Of a DNA stretch of 64,000 nt, positions 8,397 through 16,860 are shown in pieces; within the stretch, counting starts at the first letter, position 1, and the number at the start of each line of letters is the position of its first letter. The stretch lies in the NCBI RefSeq assembly GCF_965662505.1, contig NZ_CBFIHX010000002.1, forward strand, positions 3,500-67,499. The letters run 5' to 3'. The position numbers were made by a program, and so were the translations under genes. Below the pieces are notes generated by a model. That model was given only the letters and a program-made list of their open reading frames with translations. It searched no databases and was not told the origin of the DNA. The stretch is from Pseudomaricurvus sp965662505. Its GTDB lineage: Bacteria > Pseudomonadota > Gammaproteobacteria > Pseudomonadales > Cellvibrionaceae.

Positions 8397-11300
8397 ATGA
8401 GCAAAAAGCACTCTCGCAGGATCGCGGGAAAGCTGATCGGATTTGTCGCGGTTTTGCTGATCGTGACGGCTGTGGTGGTTCAGCTGGGGCGAATGTTCGC
8501 TCCGCTGGTCTCTGAAAATCGCACGCGCCTCGAAAACTACCTGACAGAGCAGTTGGGTGCTCGTGTTCAGATTGGCAACATTCAGGCCCGTTGGGACAGC
8601 CTGCGCCCGGAACTGTCTGTAGATCAGGTTTTGGTCACTACCGCAGACGGCGAGCAAGTGCTTACGGTGAAACACGCCTCTGCCCAGTTGGGTCTGTTGC
8701 TCTCCTTGCGGGATTGGGATCTGCGTTTCTGGGAGGTTGAACTTGCGGAAGTGCAGGTGGTGTTTGACCAAACACCAGCAGGACACTGGCAGCTGTCAGG
8801 GGTTAATACACCCAAGAGCCGCTCTTCCTCACTGGATCCGGTCGATGCGATGCTGATCGGACGGCATATCCTGTTTGACGATATTCACACGACGTTTAAT
8901 TTTCACAGCGGCCGCCAGCAAGAGGTTGGGTTTACTCAGCTGCGGCTGGAAAATGACCGTCACTTCCACCGTTTGACCGCCGATGTGGATTTACCGAATC
9001 AGCCCGATACGGTACAACTGGTGTATGAAGGCCTCGGTGATCCACGAGACGCCAGTGAGTTCCACGGCGATGGTTACCTCAAACTGGACAATTACCCTCT
9101 CCCCAGCGCGGTGGCGTTTGTCTCTGAAGACGCTGCAGCTCGGGCGGGCATCCAGGATGGTTTGGTATCATCGGAAATATGGCTGAAAACCCGGCCGGAG
9201 CAGCCGGTCACTCTGCAGGGCAGCGTCAATTTTCATCGCACTACTGAAGTCAATCCCGCCATTCCTGTGCGTATCGGTGGAGAAATCACTGGGCAGTATT
9301 CGTCTCCAAAAGACTGGAAGCTGAACCTTCAGGGCTTACAAGCCTTTTGGCGAGATCAACAAAGCCAATCCCTCAGCGCGAGTCTGGCAAGTCACCCTGA
9401 TCCGGAGCGTTGGGAGGTGCAGATCCCACAGTTGGAATTGGCCGAACTGTCCCGGGAATTGGATCGGTTCAGTCGCTTTCCAGAGCACGATATCCCGGAA
9501 GCGGTAATCAGGCTGGTGGGTGAGTTCGGTGCTACGGGTACGGTCAGCAATATTCACGTTGCTATTCCCAAAACGTCACCGATGGATTTTGTGTTGAGGG
9601 CAAATTTACAGCAGGTCTCGGTCAATGACTGGAAGGGCGCACCGGAAATTCGGCAGCTGGACGGCTATCTGGAGGCGTCATCCCTAAGCGGTTTTGTGGA
9701 AATTGACAGTCAGGAAGGGCTATTAATGCACTTTCCTCAGGTGTATCACAACGCCTTTGAATTTGAGCGGGCACAGGGCGTGGTGGGTTGGACGGTACGA
9801 CCTGAAGACAATCAGGCGCAGGTCTACAGCAATGTTCTGAACATGCAGGGGCAGCTGGGTGAAGCCAGCGGGTATTTTTATCTGGACGCCCCGCTGGAGC
9901 GCAACTCACGTCCTACAGAACTCATGTTGCAGATCGGTTTGCAGAATGGTCACGCAATCGACCATAAGAAACTGGTGCCGAAGGTGGTTCCGGATTCGCT
10001 GCTGGCCTGGCTGGACAGTTCTATTGTGCAAGGTGCAGTACCCTCGGGTGGCTTCCTGATGGAAGGCTATTTTGGTGGAGGAGCCTCCGACACCCGCTCC
10101 GTACAGGTCGCTTTGAATGTCGCAGACGGTGAGTTGAGCTTTGATCCCCGCTGGCCAGTGCTGCAAACGTTTTCCGGTTTTTTGGAAATCGACGATACTC
10201 GCGTGCAGGGCTGGGTGGATGAAGGGCAGTTCCTGAGTTCTGCGCTTCAGCCTACCTATCTGGAGGTGGGAGCCAACCCCCAAGGTGAAGGCTCGCTGTT
10301 GCAAATTAACGGTGCGTTGTCGGGCGATGCCAGCGCCGGCTTGCAGGTACTGACGCAAACCCCTATCCGTGATGCTCTGGGTGGTGCTCTGGACGAATGG
10401 TCGCTAAAAGGTGACATGAAGGCTGAAGTGCAGTTGCGCATCCCCCTAAAGGCGGGCGAGACCGGCAGTCGCCAGCAAGTGGATGTATCTCTGCGGAATG
10501 CCGATTTGATGATGCAAAGTCTCGGACTGGATTTTGACCGGCTGGGCGGTGACCTGATGTATTCGGATACGCGCGGGCTGTATGCAGAAACCCTGTCTGC
10601 CCGACTCTGGGATCAGTCTCTGGCTCTGCGCATTGCTTCTACGCCTGCGTCTCCATCTACACCTATGAATACGGATATTCACTTTAAAGGCCCGCTGGAC
10701 TTTGCTCGCCTGGCGTCCTGGTCCCGAAGACCGGAGCTTATGTTTATTGAAGGTGTAGTGCCTGTCAGTGGTGAGGTTTCTGTAGCATCGGGTGAAATTC
10801 CGGTGCGGATTCAGGCGAGTTCAGACTTGTCCGGGGCAAGCATTGATCTGCCGGCCCCTTACGGCAAAGCCGTCTCGGAAAAACGTTCTCTCAAGCTAGA
10901 CATTCCTGTTGCCCGCAATCACACCAGCTATAGGGTCAACTACGATAATCTGGTCTCGGTGAATATTCAGACGGCCAAAGATCAGCCTGTGGAGGGCCTC
11001 ATCGCTTTGGGGCAGCCCAGTCAATTACATGTCAATGATGGTCTCTGGCTGGATGGGGCGATCGATCGTCTGGATGCGGAGCAGTGGTGGCCTGTGGTTC
11101 AGCGTTATCAGACTTTTGCAGAGCAGTTTTCCTCTGGCGTTGGGGCTGGGGAATTGTCGGCGGGAGAGGCGTCGACGGTACAGGTATCGACGGTTCAGAC
11201 TGTAGCCAGTTCTAATTTAAACCTTCAGTTATTTATTGAGGAATTCAGTTGGGGTGAGGTCGAGCTGAAAGCCGTTCAGGTCGGGGGAGGGCAACGCAAG

Positions 11301-12479
11301 CAGGGTTGGCGCATCCGGCTGGATGATGATCGGGTCAAAGGTGCTTTTTTCCTGGCAGATGATGGCAGGCCGCTGAATGTCGAGCTGGATTATATCCGTT
11401 GGCCAGCGCTTGAATCAGGCAGTGCAGAGGGTGCGGATCCAGCCGCTGAAGAAAACGGCTTCAGTCAGAAGTTGAGTTCGGTACAGCCTCAGGATATTCC
11501 CGCTGTGGATTTCTCAGTAGGGGAGCTCTCTCTGGGCGATAAACACTATGGTCGCTGGAGTTTTCAGGCGCGACCCGATCAGTCAGGCCTGGTGATCTCT
11601 AATTTGCTGGGCAGTGTCAATGGTGTTCATGTGTCGGCCAGAGAGCCAAAGTCTGATAGCACTAATCAAAAAGAACAGACAAACCAAAACAGCAACACTG
11701 CGCAAGAGCAAGGTGCTTCTCTTATTTGGAGAAAAGGTCGAGGCAAAGAGCGCACGCGATTTTATGGCAAGTTGTCGGGTGGTAATCTGGCGAATATCTC
11801 GGACGCCTGGGAGCTTCCCAGAATGATGGACAGCAAGTCCGTGGAGCTGGATGTTAACTTGTTGTGGCCTGGCAATCCGGCTGAGGTTTCCGTGGCGGAT
11901 CTGCAGGGCAAAATGAAGGTGAGTGTACAGGATGGCCGTTTTTATCGTTCAACCGGCCAGGCCAGTAACGCCTTGTTACGATTGGTGGGGTTGTTTAATT
12001 TCGACAGCTGGATTCGCCGTTTGCAGTTGGACTTTTCGGATGTATTTAAAGGCGGAACCCCCTTTGAGAGTGTGGCTGGCGAGATCCAGTTTGAGAAAGG
12101 TATCGTGTACCTGACTCAGCCTATGGAGGTGAGAAATACGTCGTCCGTGTTGAAAATGGGAGGTAAGATCAACTTGCCTGAAGAAACCCTGGATACCTCC
12201 TTGGTGGCGACGCTTCCCGTGGGAGGTAATGCCACCCTGATCGCGGCGTTTGCAGGCGGCCTGCCTGCCGCCGCCGGGGTGTATGCAATCAGTAAAATTT
12301 TCAAGAAGCAGATGGAGCGGGTCGCCAGCGTCAGTTATAGCATCAAAGGGTCGTGGAGTGATCCGGCCATTGAGTTTGATAAGCTGTTTGACAACAAGGC
12401 GGCTCAACAAGCCGCCGATGACAGTCGTGAAGCCGCCAGTGAAGGCAAAAAAAGAAGACGTAAAGCGAACGAACGGTGA
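8397..12479 (+). CDS. yhdP: AsmA-like intermembrane lipid-transport protein YhdP
   Basis: A 1360-residue protein with one N-terminal membrane anchor (about residues 11-31) followed by a very long, beta-rich, mostly hydrophilic periplasmic body. YhdP belongs to the AsmA-like/bridge-like family, members of which span the periplasm and help move phospholipid to the outer membrane. The C-terminal part (VRNTSSVLKMGGKINLPEETLDT, followed by a hydrophobic ATLIAAFAGGLPAAAG stretch) is typical of the family. It follows rng with a 3-bp gap, as in many gammaproteobacteria. In many relatives tldD or a nitrilase gene comes next; here the next gene is darP on the opposite strand. A low-complexity stretch at about residues 926-935 contains a 15-bp coding duplication. 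Confidence 0.92.
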   Translation: MSKKHSRRIAGKLIGFVAVLLIVTAVVVQLGRMFAPLVSENRTRLENYLTEQLGARVQIGNIQARWDSLRPELSVDQVLVTTADGEQVLTVKHASAQLGLLLSLRDWDLRFWEVELAEVQVVFDQTPAGHWQLSGVNTPKSRSSSLDPVDAMLIGRHILFDDIHTTFNFHSGRQQEVGFTQLRLENDRHFHRLTADVDLPNQPDTVQLVYEGLGDPRDASEFHGDGYLKLDNYPLPSAVAFVSEDAAARAGIQDGLVSSEIWLKTRPEQPVTLQGSVNFHRTTEVNPAIPVRIGGEITGQYSSPKDWKLNLQGLQAFWRDQQSQSLSASLASHPDPERWEVQIPQLELAELSRELDRFSRFPEHDIPEAVIRLVGEFGATGTVSNIHVAIPKTSPMDFVLRANLQQVSVNDWKGAPEIRQLDGYLEASSLSGFVEIDSQEGLLMHFPQVYHNAFEFERAQGVVGWTVRPEDNQAQVYSNVLNMQGQLGEASGYFYLDAPLERNSRPTELMLQIGLQNGHAIDHKKLVPKVVPDSLLAWLDSSIVQGAVPSGGFLMEGYFGGGASDTRSVQVALNVADGELSFDPRWPVLQTFSGFLEIDDTRVQGWVDEGQFLSSALQPTYLEVGANPQGEGSLLQINGALSGDASAGLQVLTQTPIRDALGGALDEWSLKGDMKAEVQLRIPLKAGETGSRQQVDVSLRNADLMMQSLGLDFDRLGGDLMYSDTRGLYAETLSARLWDQSLALRIASTPASPSTPMNTDIHFKGPLDFARLASWSRRPELMFIEGVVPVSGEVSVASGEIPVRIQASSDLSGASIDLPAPYGKAVSEKRSLKLDIPVARNHTSYRVNYDNLVSVNIQTAKDQPVEGLIALGQPSQLHVNDGLWLDGAIDRLDAEQWWPVVQRYQTFAEQFSSGVGAGELSAGEASTVQVSTVQTVASSNLNLQLFIEEFSWGEVELKAVQVGGGQRKQGWRIRLDDDRVKGAFFLADDGRPLNVELDYIRWPALESGSAEGADPAAEENGFSQKLSSVQPQDIPAVDFSVGELSLGDKHYGRWSFQARPDQSGLVISNLLGSVNGVHVSAREPKSDSTNQKEQTNQNSNTAQEQGASLIWRKGRGKERTRFYGKLSGGNLANISDAWELPRMMDSKSVELDVNLLWPGNPAEVSVADLQGKMKVSVQDGRFYRSTGQASNALLRLVGLFNFDSWIRRLQLDFSDVFKGGTPFESVAGEIQFEKGIVYLTQPMEVRNTSSVLKMGGKINLPEETLDTSLVATLPVGGNATLIAAFAGGLPAAAGVYAISKIFKKQMERVASVSYSIKGSWSDPAIEFDKLFDNKAAQQAADDSREAASEGKKRRRKANER
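11172..11201 (+). repeat. 15-bp in-frame duplication inside yhdP
   Basis: TCGACGGTACAGGTA is followed directly by TCGACGGTTCAGACT (12 of 15 bases equal), encoding STVQV-STVQT. It lies in a serine/glutamine-rich stretch that looks tolerant of length change. Confidence 0.7.
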
Positions 12480-12501
12480 GTGAGGTTCGGTCCGGCTGGG
12501 C

Positions 12502-13026
12502 TCAGGCTTCGATGATATCGCGAATGTAGCGGAACAATTTACGGGCTGAGGTTGGTGCTTTCTGTTGGCTCTGCTCTTTTTGGCTGTTGCGAATCAATTG
12601 ACGCAGGTATTGCACCTCGCAGTGTGGGTACTCTGCCACAAACGTTTGCAGTGCTTCATTGCCGTCTTCCAGTAAGCGATCTCGCCTATGTTCGGTTTGG
12701 TGCTGAATTTTGGTGTGTTCCTGACCAATTGAGATTACCCGCTCGTAGGCGGTTTTAATCTCTTCAATATTTTCGGCTTTGCGCATCAATTTGCCAATAA
12801 ATTGCAGCTGGCGTCTGCGCCCCTCGCGGTGCTTCATGCCCCGTGCCTGGTGTATGGCATCGGCCAGTTCGCCTTCAATGGGAATGCGGGCAATGAATTT
12901 ATCGCTGAGTTCAACAATCTTTGTTCCCAAATCCTGCAGAGCGGCCATTTCCTTCTTAATGTCAGTTTTTGAAGGAATGTACTCTTCTTCATCGTCGCGG
13001 TCGGGAAAATCGTCAAATTGAGACAT
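12502..13026 (-). CDS. darP: Dual-action ribosomal maturation protein DarP (YjgA)
   Basis: A 174-residue, highly charged, helical protein of the YjgA/DarP family, which binds the maturing 50S subunit and promotes peptidyl-transferase-centre assembly. The N-terminus MSQFDDFPDRDDEEEYIPSK, with PSKTDIKKEMAALQDLG, is diagnostic. The HREGRRRQLQFIGKLMR motif in the middle is a strong family signature. It converges with yhdP (22-bp gap) and lies downstream of mgtE on the same strand, separated by a 17-bp triple repeat. Confidence 0.95.
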   Translation of the reverse strand: MSQFDDFPDRDDEEEYIPSKTDIKKEMAALQDLGTKIVELSDKFIARIPIEGELADAIHQARGMKHREGRRRQLQFIGKLMRKAENIEEIKTAYERVISIGQEHTKIQHQTEHRRDRLLEDGNEALQTFVAEYPHCEVQYLRQLIRNSQKEQSQQKAPTSARKLFRYIRDIIEA

Positions 13027-13041
13027 CGGGAATATCCGTTG

Positions 13042-13092
13042 AAAAATGTGTTAGGTCTAAAAACGTGTTGAGTTTAAAAACGTATTAAGCGT
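13042..13092. repeat. Three-copy 17-bp tandem repeat at the 3' end of mgtE
   Basis: Three head-to-tail units share the pattern AAAAAyGTrTTrrGyyT: AAAAATGTGTTAGGTCT (13042-13058), AAAAACGTGTTGAGTTT (13059-13075) and AAAAACGTATTAAGCGT (13076-13092). A partial fourth unit (AAAAAT) follows. The last full unit overlaps the final codons and stop of mgtE; the others fill the gap to darP. Confidence 0.85.
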
Positions 13093-14449
13093 AAAAATAG
13101 GTGGCCAGACCAAGGAAGGCAAAGAAGCCCACGACGTCGGTCACGGTGGTCAGCGCCACGCTGCCAGCCAGCGCCGGGTCAATATTCATGCTGCGCAAGG
13201 TGATGGGCAGCAGTGCACCCGCGACCGAGGCGGTAATCAGGTTGATGACCATGGCTGCGGCGATGATCGCGGCGATGGTCATATCGTCAAACCACAAACC
13301 GGCTATCACAGCCATAAGCCCCGCCCAGAGCAGTCCGTTCAGCAAGCCGACGAAAAACTCTCGCGAGAGCAGCCAATTAATATTGTTGCGGCCAATTTTG
13401 CCCAGTGCCATCCCTCGGATCATAACGGTCAGAGTTTGGCTGCCAGCTACGCCGCCCATGCTGGCGACAATGGGCATCAGCACGGCCAGTGCCACCACCT
13501 TGTCGATGGTATCCTGAAAAATATTGATCACGGCCGAGGCAATAATCGCGGTGAGCAGGTTGATACCCAGCCAGATGGCGCGTCTTGGCGCGGTTCTGGA
13601 GACGGGGGCAAAGGTATCTTCTTCTTCATCCAGACCGGCCATCCCCATAAAGGAGTGGTCAGCGCCTTCGCGGATCACGTCGACCACGTCATCAATGGTG
13701 ATTCGCCCGACGACAATGCCGTTGTCATCGATCACCGGCGCCGAAACCCAGTTGTGGCGTTCAAACAGACTGGCTACCTCGTTCTCGGGCATGTGCGCCG
13801 GAATGGGCTCAAAGTCGGTACGCATCAACTCCCGCACGGTACTGGTGGGCGATGAAGTCAACAGGCGCGACAGCGGCAGCAGGCCAACGTACTGCCCTTT
13901 ACTGTTCACTACGATCAGGCTGTCGGTGGAGTCCGGAAGTTCGTCGTGGCGGCGCAGATAGCGAAACACGACGTCCAGTGTCACCCTGGGGCGAACGGTC
14001 ACCGTATCGGTATCCATCAGGCCGCCGGCGGTGTCCTCGTCGTAGGAGAGCACCTGCTCTACCCGCTGGCGATCCTGAGCGTCCATCGCGGCGAGTACTT
14101 CCTGAATCACGCGGTCTGGCAGGCGTTGCAGAACATCGGCCAAATCGTCCGTGTCCATGCCTTCGGTGATGGCGACTACCTCTTCGGTGCCCATCCCGCG
14201 CAGGAATTGAGCCTGTACTTCTTCCGAGAGTTCCTGCAGAACTTCACCTTCCAGATCGCTATCGACCAGGCGCCAAAGCACGCGGCGGGATGGGGGCGGG
14301 GAAGATTCCAGCAGGTGAGCTATTTCGACCGGTTGCAGGCCGTTGAGCATGCGCCGTACCTGTTGAAAGGTACCGCTTTCCAATGCCTCATTGATTTCAC
14401 CGAGTTGTGCCTGAGTTAATGCGAGCAATTCATCGGTGTTTTGAGACAT
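13085..14449 (-). CDS. mgtE: Magnesium transporter MgtE
   Basis: MgtE is a homodimeric Mg2+ channel gated by a cytosolic magnesium sensor. The 454-residue protein has the family order: an N-terminal superhelical domain (about 1-130, with the MDTDDLADVLQRLP stretch near 120), two CBS domains (about 135-260), a plug helix, and five membrane helices from about 285 to the end. The pore-lining GGVAGSQTLTVMIRGMALG segment is present. It stands alone between the npr end of the rpoN cluster and darP. The stop codon lies in a 17-bp tandem repeat. Confidence 0.95.
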   Translation of the reverse strand: MSQNTDELLALTQAQLGEINEALESGTFQQVRRMLNGLQPVEIAHLLESSPPPSRRVLWRLVDSDLEGEVLQELSEEVQAQFLRGMGTEEVVAITEGMDTDDLADVLQRLPDRVIQEVLAAMDAQDRQRVEQVLSYDEDTAGGLMDTDTVTVRPRVTLDVVFRYLRRHDELPDSTDSLIVVNSKGQYVGLLPLSRLLTSSPTSTVRELMRTDFEPIPAHMPENEVASLFERHNWVSAPVIDDNGIVVGRITIDDVVDVIREGADHSFMGMAGLDEEEDTFAPVSRTAPRRAIWLGINLLTAIIASAVINIFQDTIDKVVALAVLMPIVASMGGVAGSQTLTVMIRGMALGKIGRNNINWLLSREFFVGLLNGLLWAGLMAVIAGLWFDDMTIAAIIAAAMVINLITASVAGALLPITLRSMNIDPALAGSVALTTVTDVVGFFAFLGLATYFYA

Positions 14450-14578
14450 AGGCGTTCACACGTATCCGTATTGAGTGAGGTTAACGGCGTGTATTCTAAT
14501 GGGGCTTGGCGGCATAAGCCAGTGGAAGGCCAGACTTACGCCGTTTCGTCGAGGTCTGGTTGGCTGAGTTGTAGTTGC

Positions 14579-14848
14579 TTATTCGTCTTCGTCAAAGCGA
14601 TTGTTGATGAGTTCGATGATGGCTTGCATGGCCTCTTGCTGATCCTGCCCCTCGGCTTGCAAGGTGATTTCGGTGCCCTGATTCGCGGCAAGTAACATCA
14701 GTGACATGACGCTCTTGGCATCGACGAGTTTTCCGTTCAGGCCCACTTTGATCTGGCTGGAATAGCGGGAGGCTGTGCTGGCAAATAAGGCCGCTGCGCG
14801 GGCATGGAGCCCCAATTTATTAATGATGGTGACGGTATCAGTCAGCAT
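14579..14848 (-). CDS. ptsO: Nitrogen-PTS phosphocarrier protein NPr
   Basis: An 89-residue HPr-like protein. The phosphorylated histidine is His15 in NKLGLHARAAALF, and the conserved KSVMSLMLLAA helix follows. NPr passes phosphate from PtsP to EIIA-Ntr (ptsN, also in this window) and does not transport sugar itself. It is the last gene of the leftward rpoN cluster, 15 bp after rapZ, the same order as in Escherichia coli and Pseudomonas. The acidic tail NRFDEDE is a small local peculiarity. Confidence 0.95.
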   Translation of the reverse strand: MLTDTVTIINKLGLHARAAALFASTASRYSSQIKVGLNGKLVDAKSVMSLMLLAANQGTEITLQAEGQDQQEAMQAIIELINNRFDEDE

Positions 14849-14863
14849 AATGTTCTCTATGGA

Positions 14864-15730
14864 TTATGTTTTTTGTAATTGTTCCAGTTCCCGGTGCCTC
14901 AGTTGCGTGTTGGGGTGCTCATTTTTGAAGGCCTCATAGAGGCGCTCGCACAAATACACTGAGCGGTGGTGCCCGCCCGTGCAGCCAATGGCGACGGTAA
15001 AGTAGCTGCGATTGCTGTCGCTGAAGCGAGGTAGCCAGCGCTGCAGGTAGCTGGCGATGTCATTGTACATATCGTTGACATCGTCCTCGGCCTCAAGAAA
15101 CTCAACGACTTCCTTATCCTTGCCGCTGAAGCTGCGCAAATGAGGTTTCCAGTAAGGGTTTGGCAGGCAGCGTACGTCAAACACCTGATCAACATCCACC
15201 GGAATGCCGCGCTTGAAGCCAAAGGACTGAAATAACAGCGCCATCCCGGGACCTGTATTACCGACAATGCGCTGTTTCACCAGGTCTCGTAACTGATGCA
15301 GGCTAAGGCCGCTGGTGTCGATGGTCAGATCGGCAGAGTTGGCGATGGGCTCGAGAAATTTTCTCTCAAGAGCGATTGCCTGTTTGAGATCGGTTGTCTG
15401 TCCGCTGAGAGGGTGCTTGCGTCGGGTTTCGCTGAAACGCTGAATCAAAATGGGGCTGCGGGCATCCAGAAACAGAATTTCGCACTGCAAGCCGGGAATC
15501 TTGGCTTGCGACAAAAACTCGGGAAACTCCTGAAGATCCTGCCAGGTGTTGCGTGCGTCAATACTGACGGCAAATGACTGGCTCTGGGGATGCTGATCCA
15601 ACTGTCGAACCAGCGATGGCAGTAAAGAGGCAGGCAAGTTATCAATACAGGTAAAACCGACATCCTCAAGCACGTGCAAGGCTGTGCTTTTCCCCGAGCC
15701 GGAGCGGCCGCTAATTACAACTAAACGCAT
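14864..15730 (-). CDS. rapZ: RNase adapter protein RapZ
   Basis: RapZ is the GTPase-fold adapter that guides RNase E to the GlmZ small RNA and senses glucosamine-6-phosphate. It carries a Walker A motif (GRSGSGKS) at the extreme N-terminus and a C-terminal GCTGGHHRSVYLCE motif of the ligand-binding domain. The reading frame extends to a TTG at 15757, but ATG 15730 gives the usual start (MRLVVISGRSGSGKS) and has GAGG upstream, so I chose that (288 residues). It lies 15 bp before npr and 191 bp after ptsN. Confidence 0.94.
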   Translation of the reverse strand: MRLVVISGRSGSGKSTALHVLEDVGFTCIDNLPASLLPSLVRQLDQHPQSQSFAVSIDARNTWQDLQEFPEFLSQAKIPGLQCEILFLDARSPILIQRFSETRRKHPLSGQTTDLKQAIALERKFLEPIANSADLTIDTSGLSLHQLRDLVKQRIVGNTGPGMALLFQSFGFKRGIPVDVDQVFDVRCLPNPYWKPHLRSFSGKDKEVVEFLEAEDDVNDMYNDIASYLQRWLPRFSDSNRSYFTVAIGCTGGHHRSVYLCERLYEAFKNEHPNTQLRHRELEQLQKT

Positions 15731-15840
15731 GGGATTTTCTGCCTCGTCGACTATCAATATTTCAGGGTGCTCGTTTTATCCGGGTGCTTTCTTATTGGGG
15801 CGTTATGGCCTCATCAGGACGCACGGCCTTTGAAGGAGGA

Positions 15841-15854
15841 GTATCAATTGATAC
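15841..15854. other. 14-bp perfect palindrome between ptsN and rapZ
   Basis: GTATCAATTGATAC is perfectly self-complementary and lies in the 191-bp gap between ptsN (stop at 15922) and rapZ. It could be an operator half-pair or chance; I do not recognise the factor. Confidence 0.4.
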
Positions 15855-15921
15855 AACACCACGAGCAATACTCTAAAGGTACCTTACTTTGGGTAGATTA
15901 CAAAACCGCGTCCCTGCGCCA

Positions 15922-16389
15922 TCAGAGGGGCGCGCTGGCGTCTTGTTCGGTGGCTGCCAGGTAGAGGCTTTGGGTGTCGCTGGCGTCGCGAAGATTCTGC
16001 AAATAGTCGGGATGGTGCAGTTGTTCGGCAATCGCGGCCAGAGTTTTCAGATGTTCGTCGTGAGCCTCCTCGGGAACAATCAGGGCAAACAGGATGTCCA
16101 CGGGTTGGCCGTCGATGGATTCATAGTCGATGGGGCTTTGTAACTGAATCAAAGCACCAACGGTGTTGGCGCAATTGTTGATGCGGCAGTGAGGAATAGC
16201 AATGCCACCGCCCAGACCGGTTGTGCCAAGCCGCTCCCGAGAGATCAGACTGGTGAAGATCTCATCGGCGTTAAGAGTCGGCTGGTCTTCGGCAATCAGT
16301 TGGGAGATGACTTGCAGAGCGCGTTTTTTGCTGCTGGCCTCAACACCGCAGTAGGTGCGATGTTGAGACAAAAATGATCTTACTTCCAT
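15922..16389 (-). CDS. ptsN: Nitrogen-PTS regulatory protein EIIA-Ntr
   Basis: A 155-residue EIIA domain that accepts phosphate from NPr and, in relatives, regulates potassium transport, sigma-54-linked functions and stress responses. The active-site histidine is His67 in GGGIAIPHCRI. The region LFALIVPEEAHDEHLKTLA matches the family core. It starts 3 bp after hpf ends and is part of the rpoN-hpf-ptsN-rapZ-npr order. Confidence 0.95.
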   Translation of the reverse strand: MEVRSFLSQHRTYCGVEASSKKRALQVISQLIAEDQPTLNADEIFTSLISRERLGTTGLGGGIAIPHCRINNCANTVGALIQLQSPIDYESIDGQPVDILFALIVPEEAHDEHLKTLAAIAEQLHHPDYLQNLRDASDTQSLYLAATEQDASAPL

Positions 16390-16392
16390 AAA

Positions 16393-16686
16393 TTAGCGGT
16401 GATGATTTCGCATCTTTTCTTTGTGTTTAATGAGTTGGCGGTCGAGCTTGTCGGCCAACATGTCGATGGCGGCGTAGAGGTCTTCGGACTCGCTGTCTGC
16501 GAAGAAGTCTTTGCCGCTCACGTGCACTGAGGCTTCTGCCTTTTGGCGTAGTTTATCAACAGATAGTATGACGTTGGTACTGGTAATTCGGTCGTGGTGT
16601 CTTTCGAGGCGATCTAGTTTGGTGTTGACGTAGTTTTTAATGGCAGTTGTCAGTTCAACATGGTGTCCACTGATGTTGATTTGCAT
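16393..16686 (-). CDS. hpf: Short-form ribosome hibernation promoting factor
   Basis: A 97-residue HPF/YfiA-family protein that binds the decoding region of the 30S subunit and favours 100S dimers in stationary phase. The opening MQINISGHHVELTTAIKNYV and the central KLDRLERHHDRITSTNVIL are characteristic, and there is no C-terminal dimerisation domain, so this is the short form. It lies between rpoN and ptsN on the same strand, its standard place. Confidence 0.95.
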   Translation of the reverse strand: MQINISGHHVELTTAIKNYVNTKLDRLERHHDRITSTNVILSVDKLRQKAEASVHVSGKDFFADSESEDLYAAIDMLADKLDRQLIKHKEKMRNHHR

Positions 16687-16748
16687 GCGTTGCTCCTCTT
16701 GTCGTGAAACGTCGGTATTGAATCGCTTGTCATACAGCTTTGGCTACT

Positions 16749-16769
16749 AGCACCAGCTGTGTTGGTGCT
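16749..16769. other. Small hairpin between rpoN and hpf
   Basis: AGCACCA (16749-16755) and TGGTGCT (16763-16769) are a perfect 7-bp inverted repeat with a 7-nt loop, in the 174-bp gap between rpoN and hpf. There is no T-run on either side, so it may be an RNA-processing or partial-termination structure rather than a full terminator. Confidence 0.4.
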
Positions 16770-16860
16770 GTCGAGGCCCTGACAGGCAGGACTTTAACCT
16801 TTATCCCGAGTGGGCGACCAGTACCGGCTGCAGCGGACTTGTGTTGCGGTCAACAGCTGC

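Noticed and set aside
15767..15964. 65-codon plus-strand frame with a lipoprotein-like start (LVLSGC)
   Set aside because: It overlaps the end of ptsN in antisense, lacks a ribosome-binding site and the rest of the sequence has no pattern.
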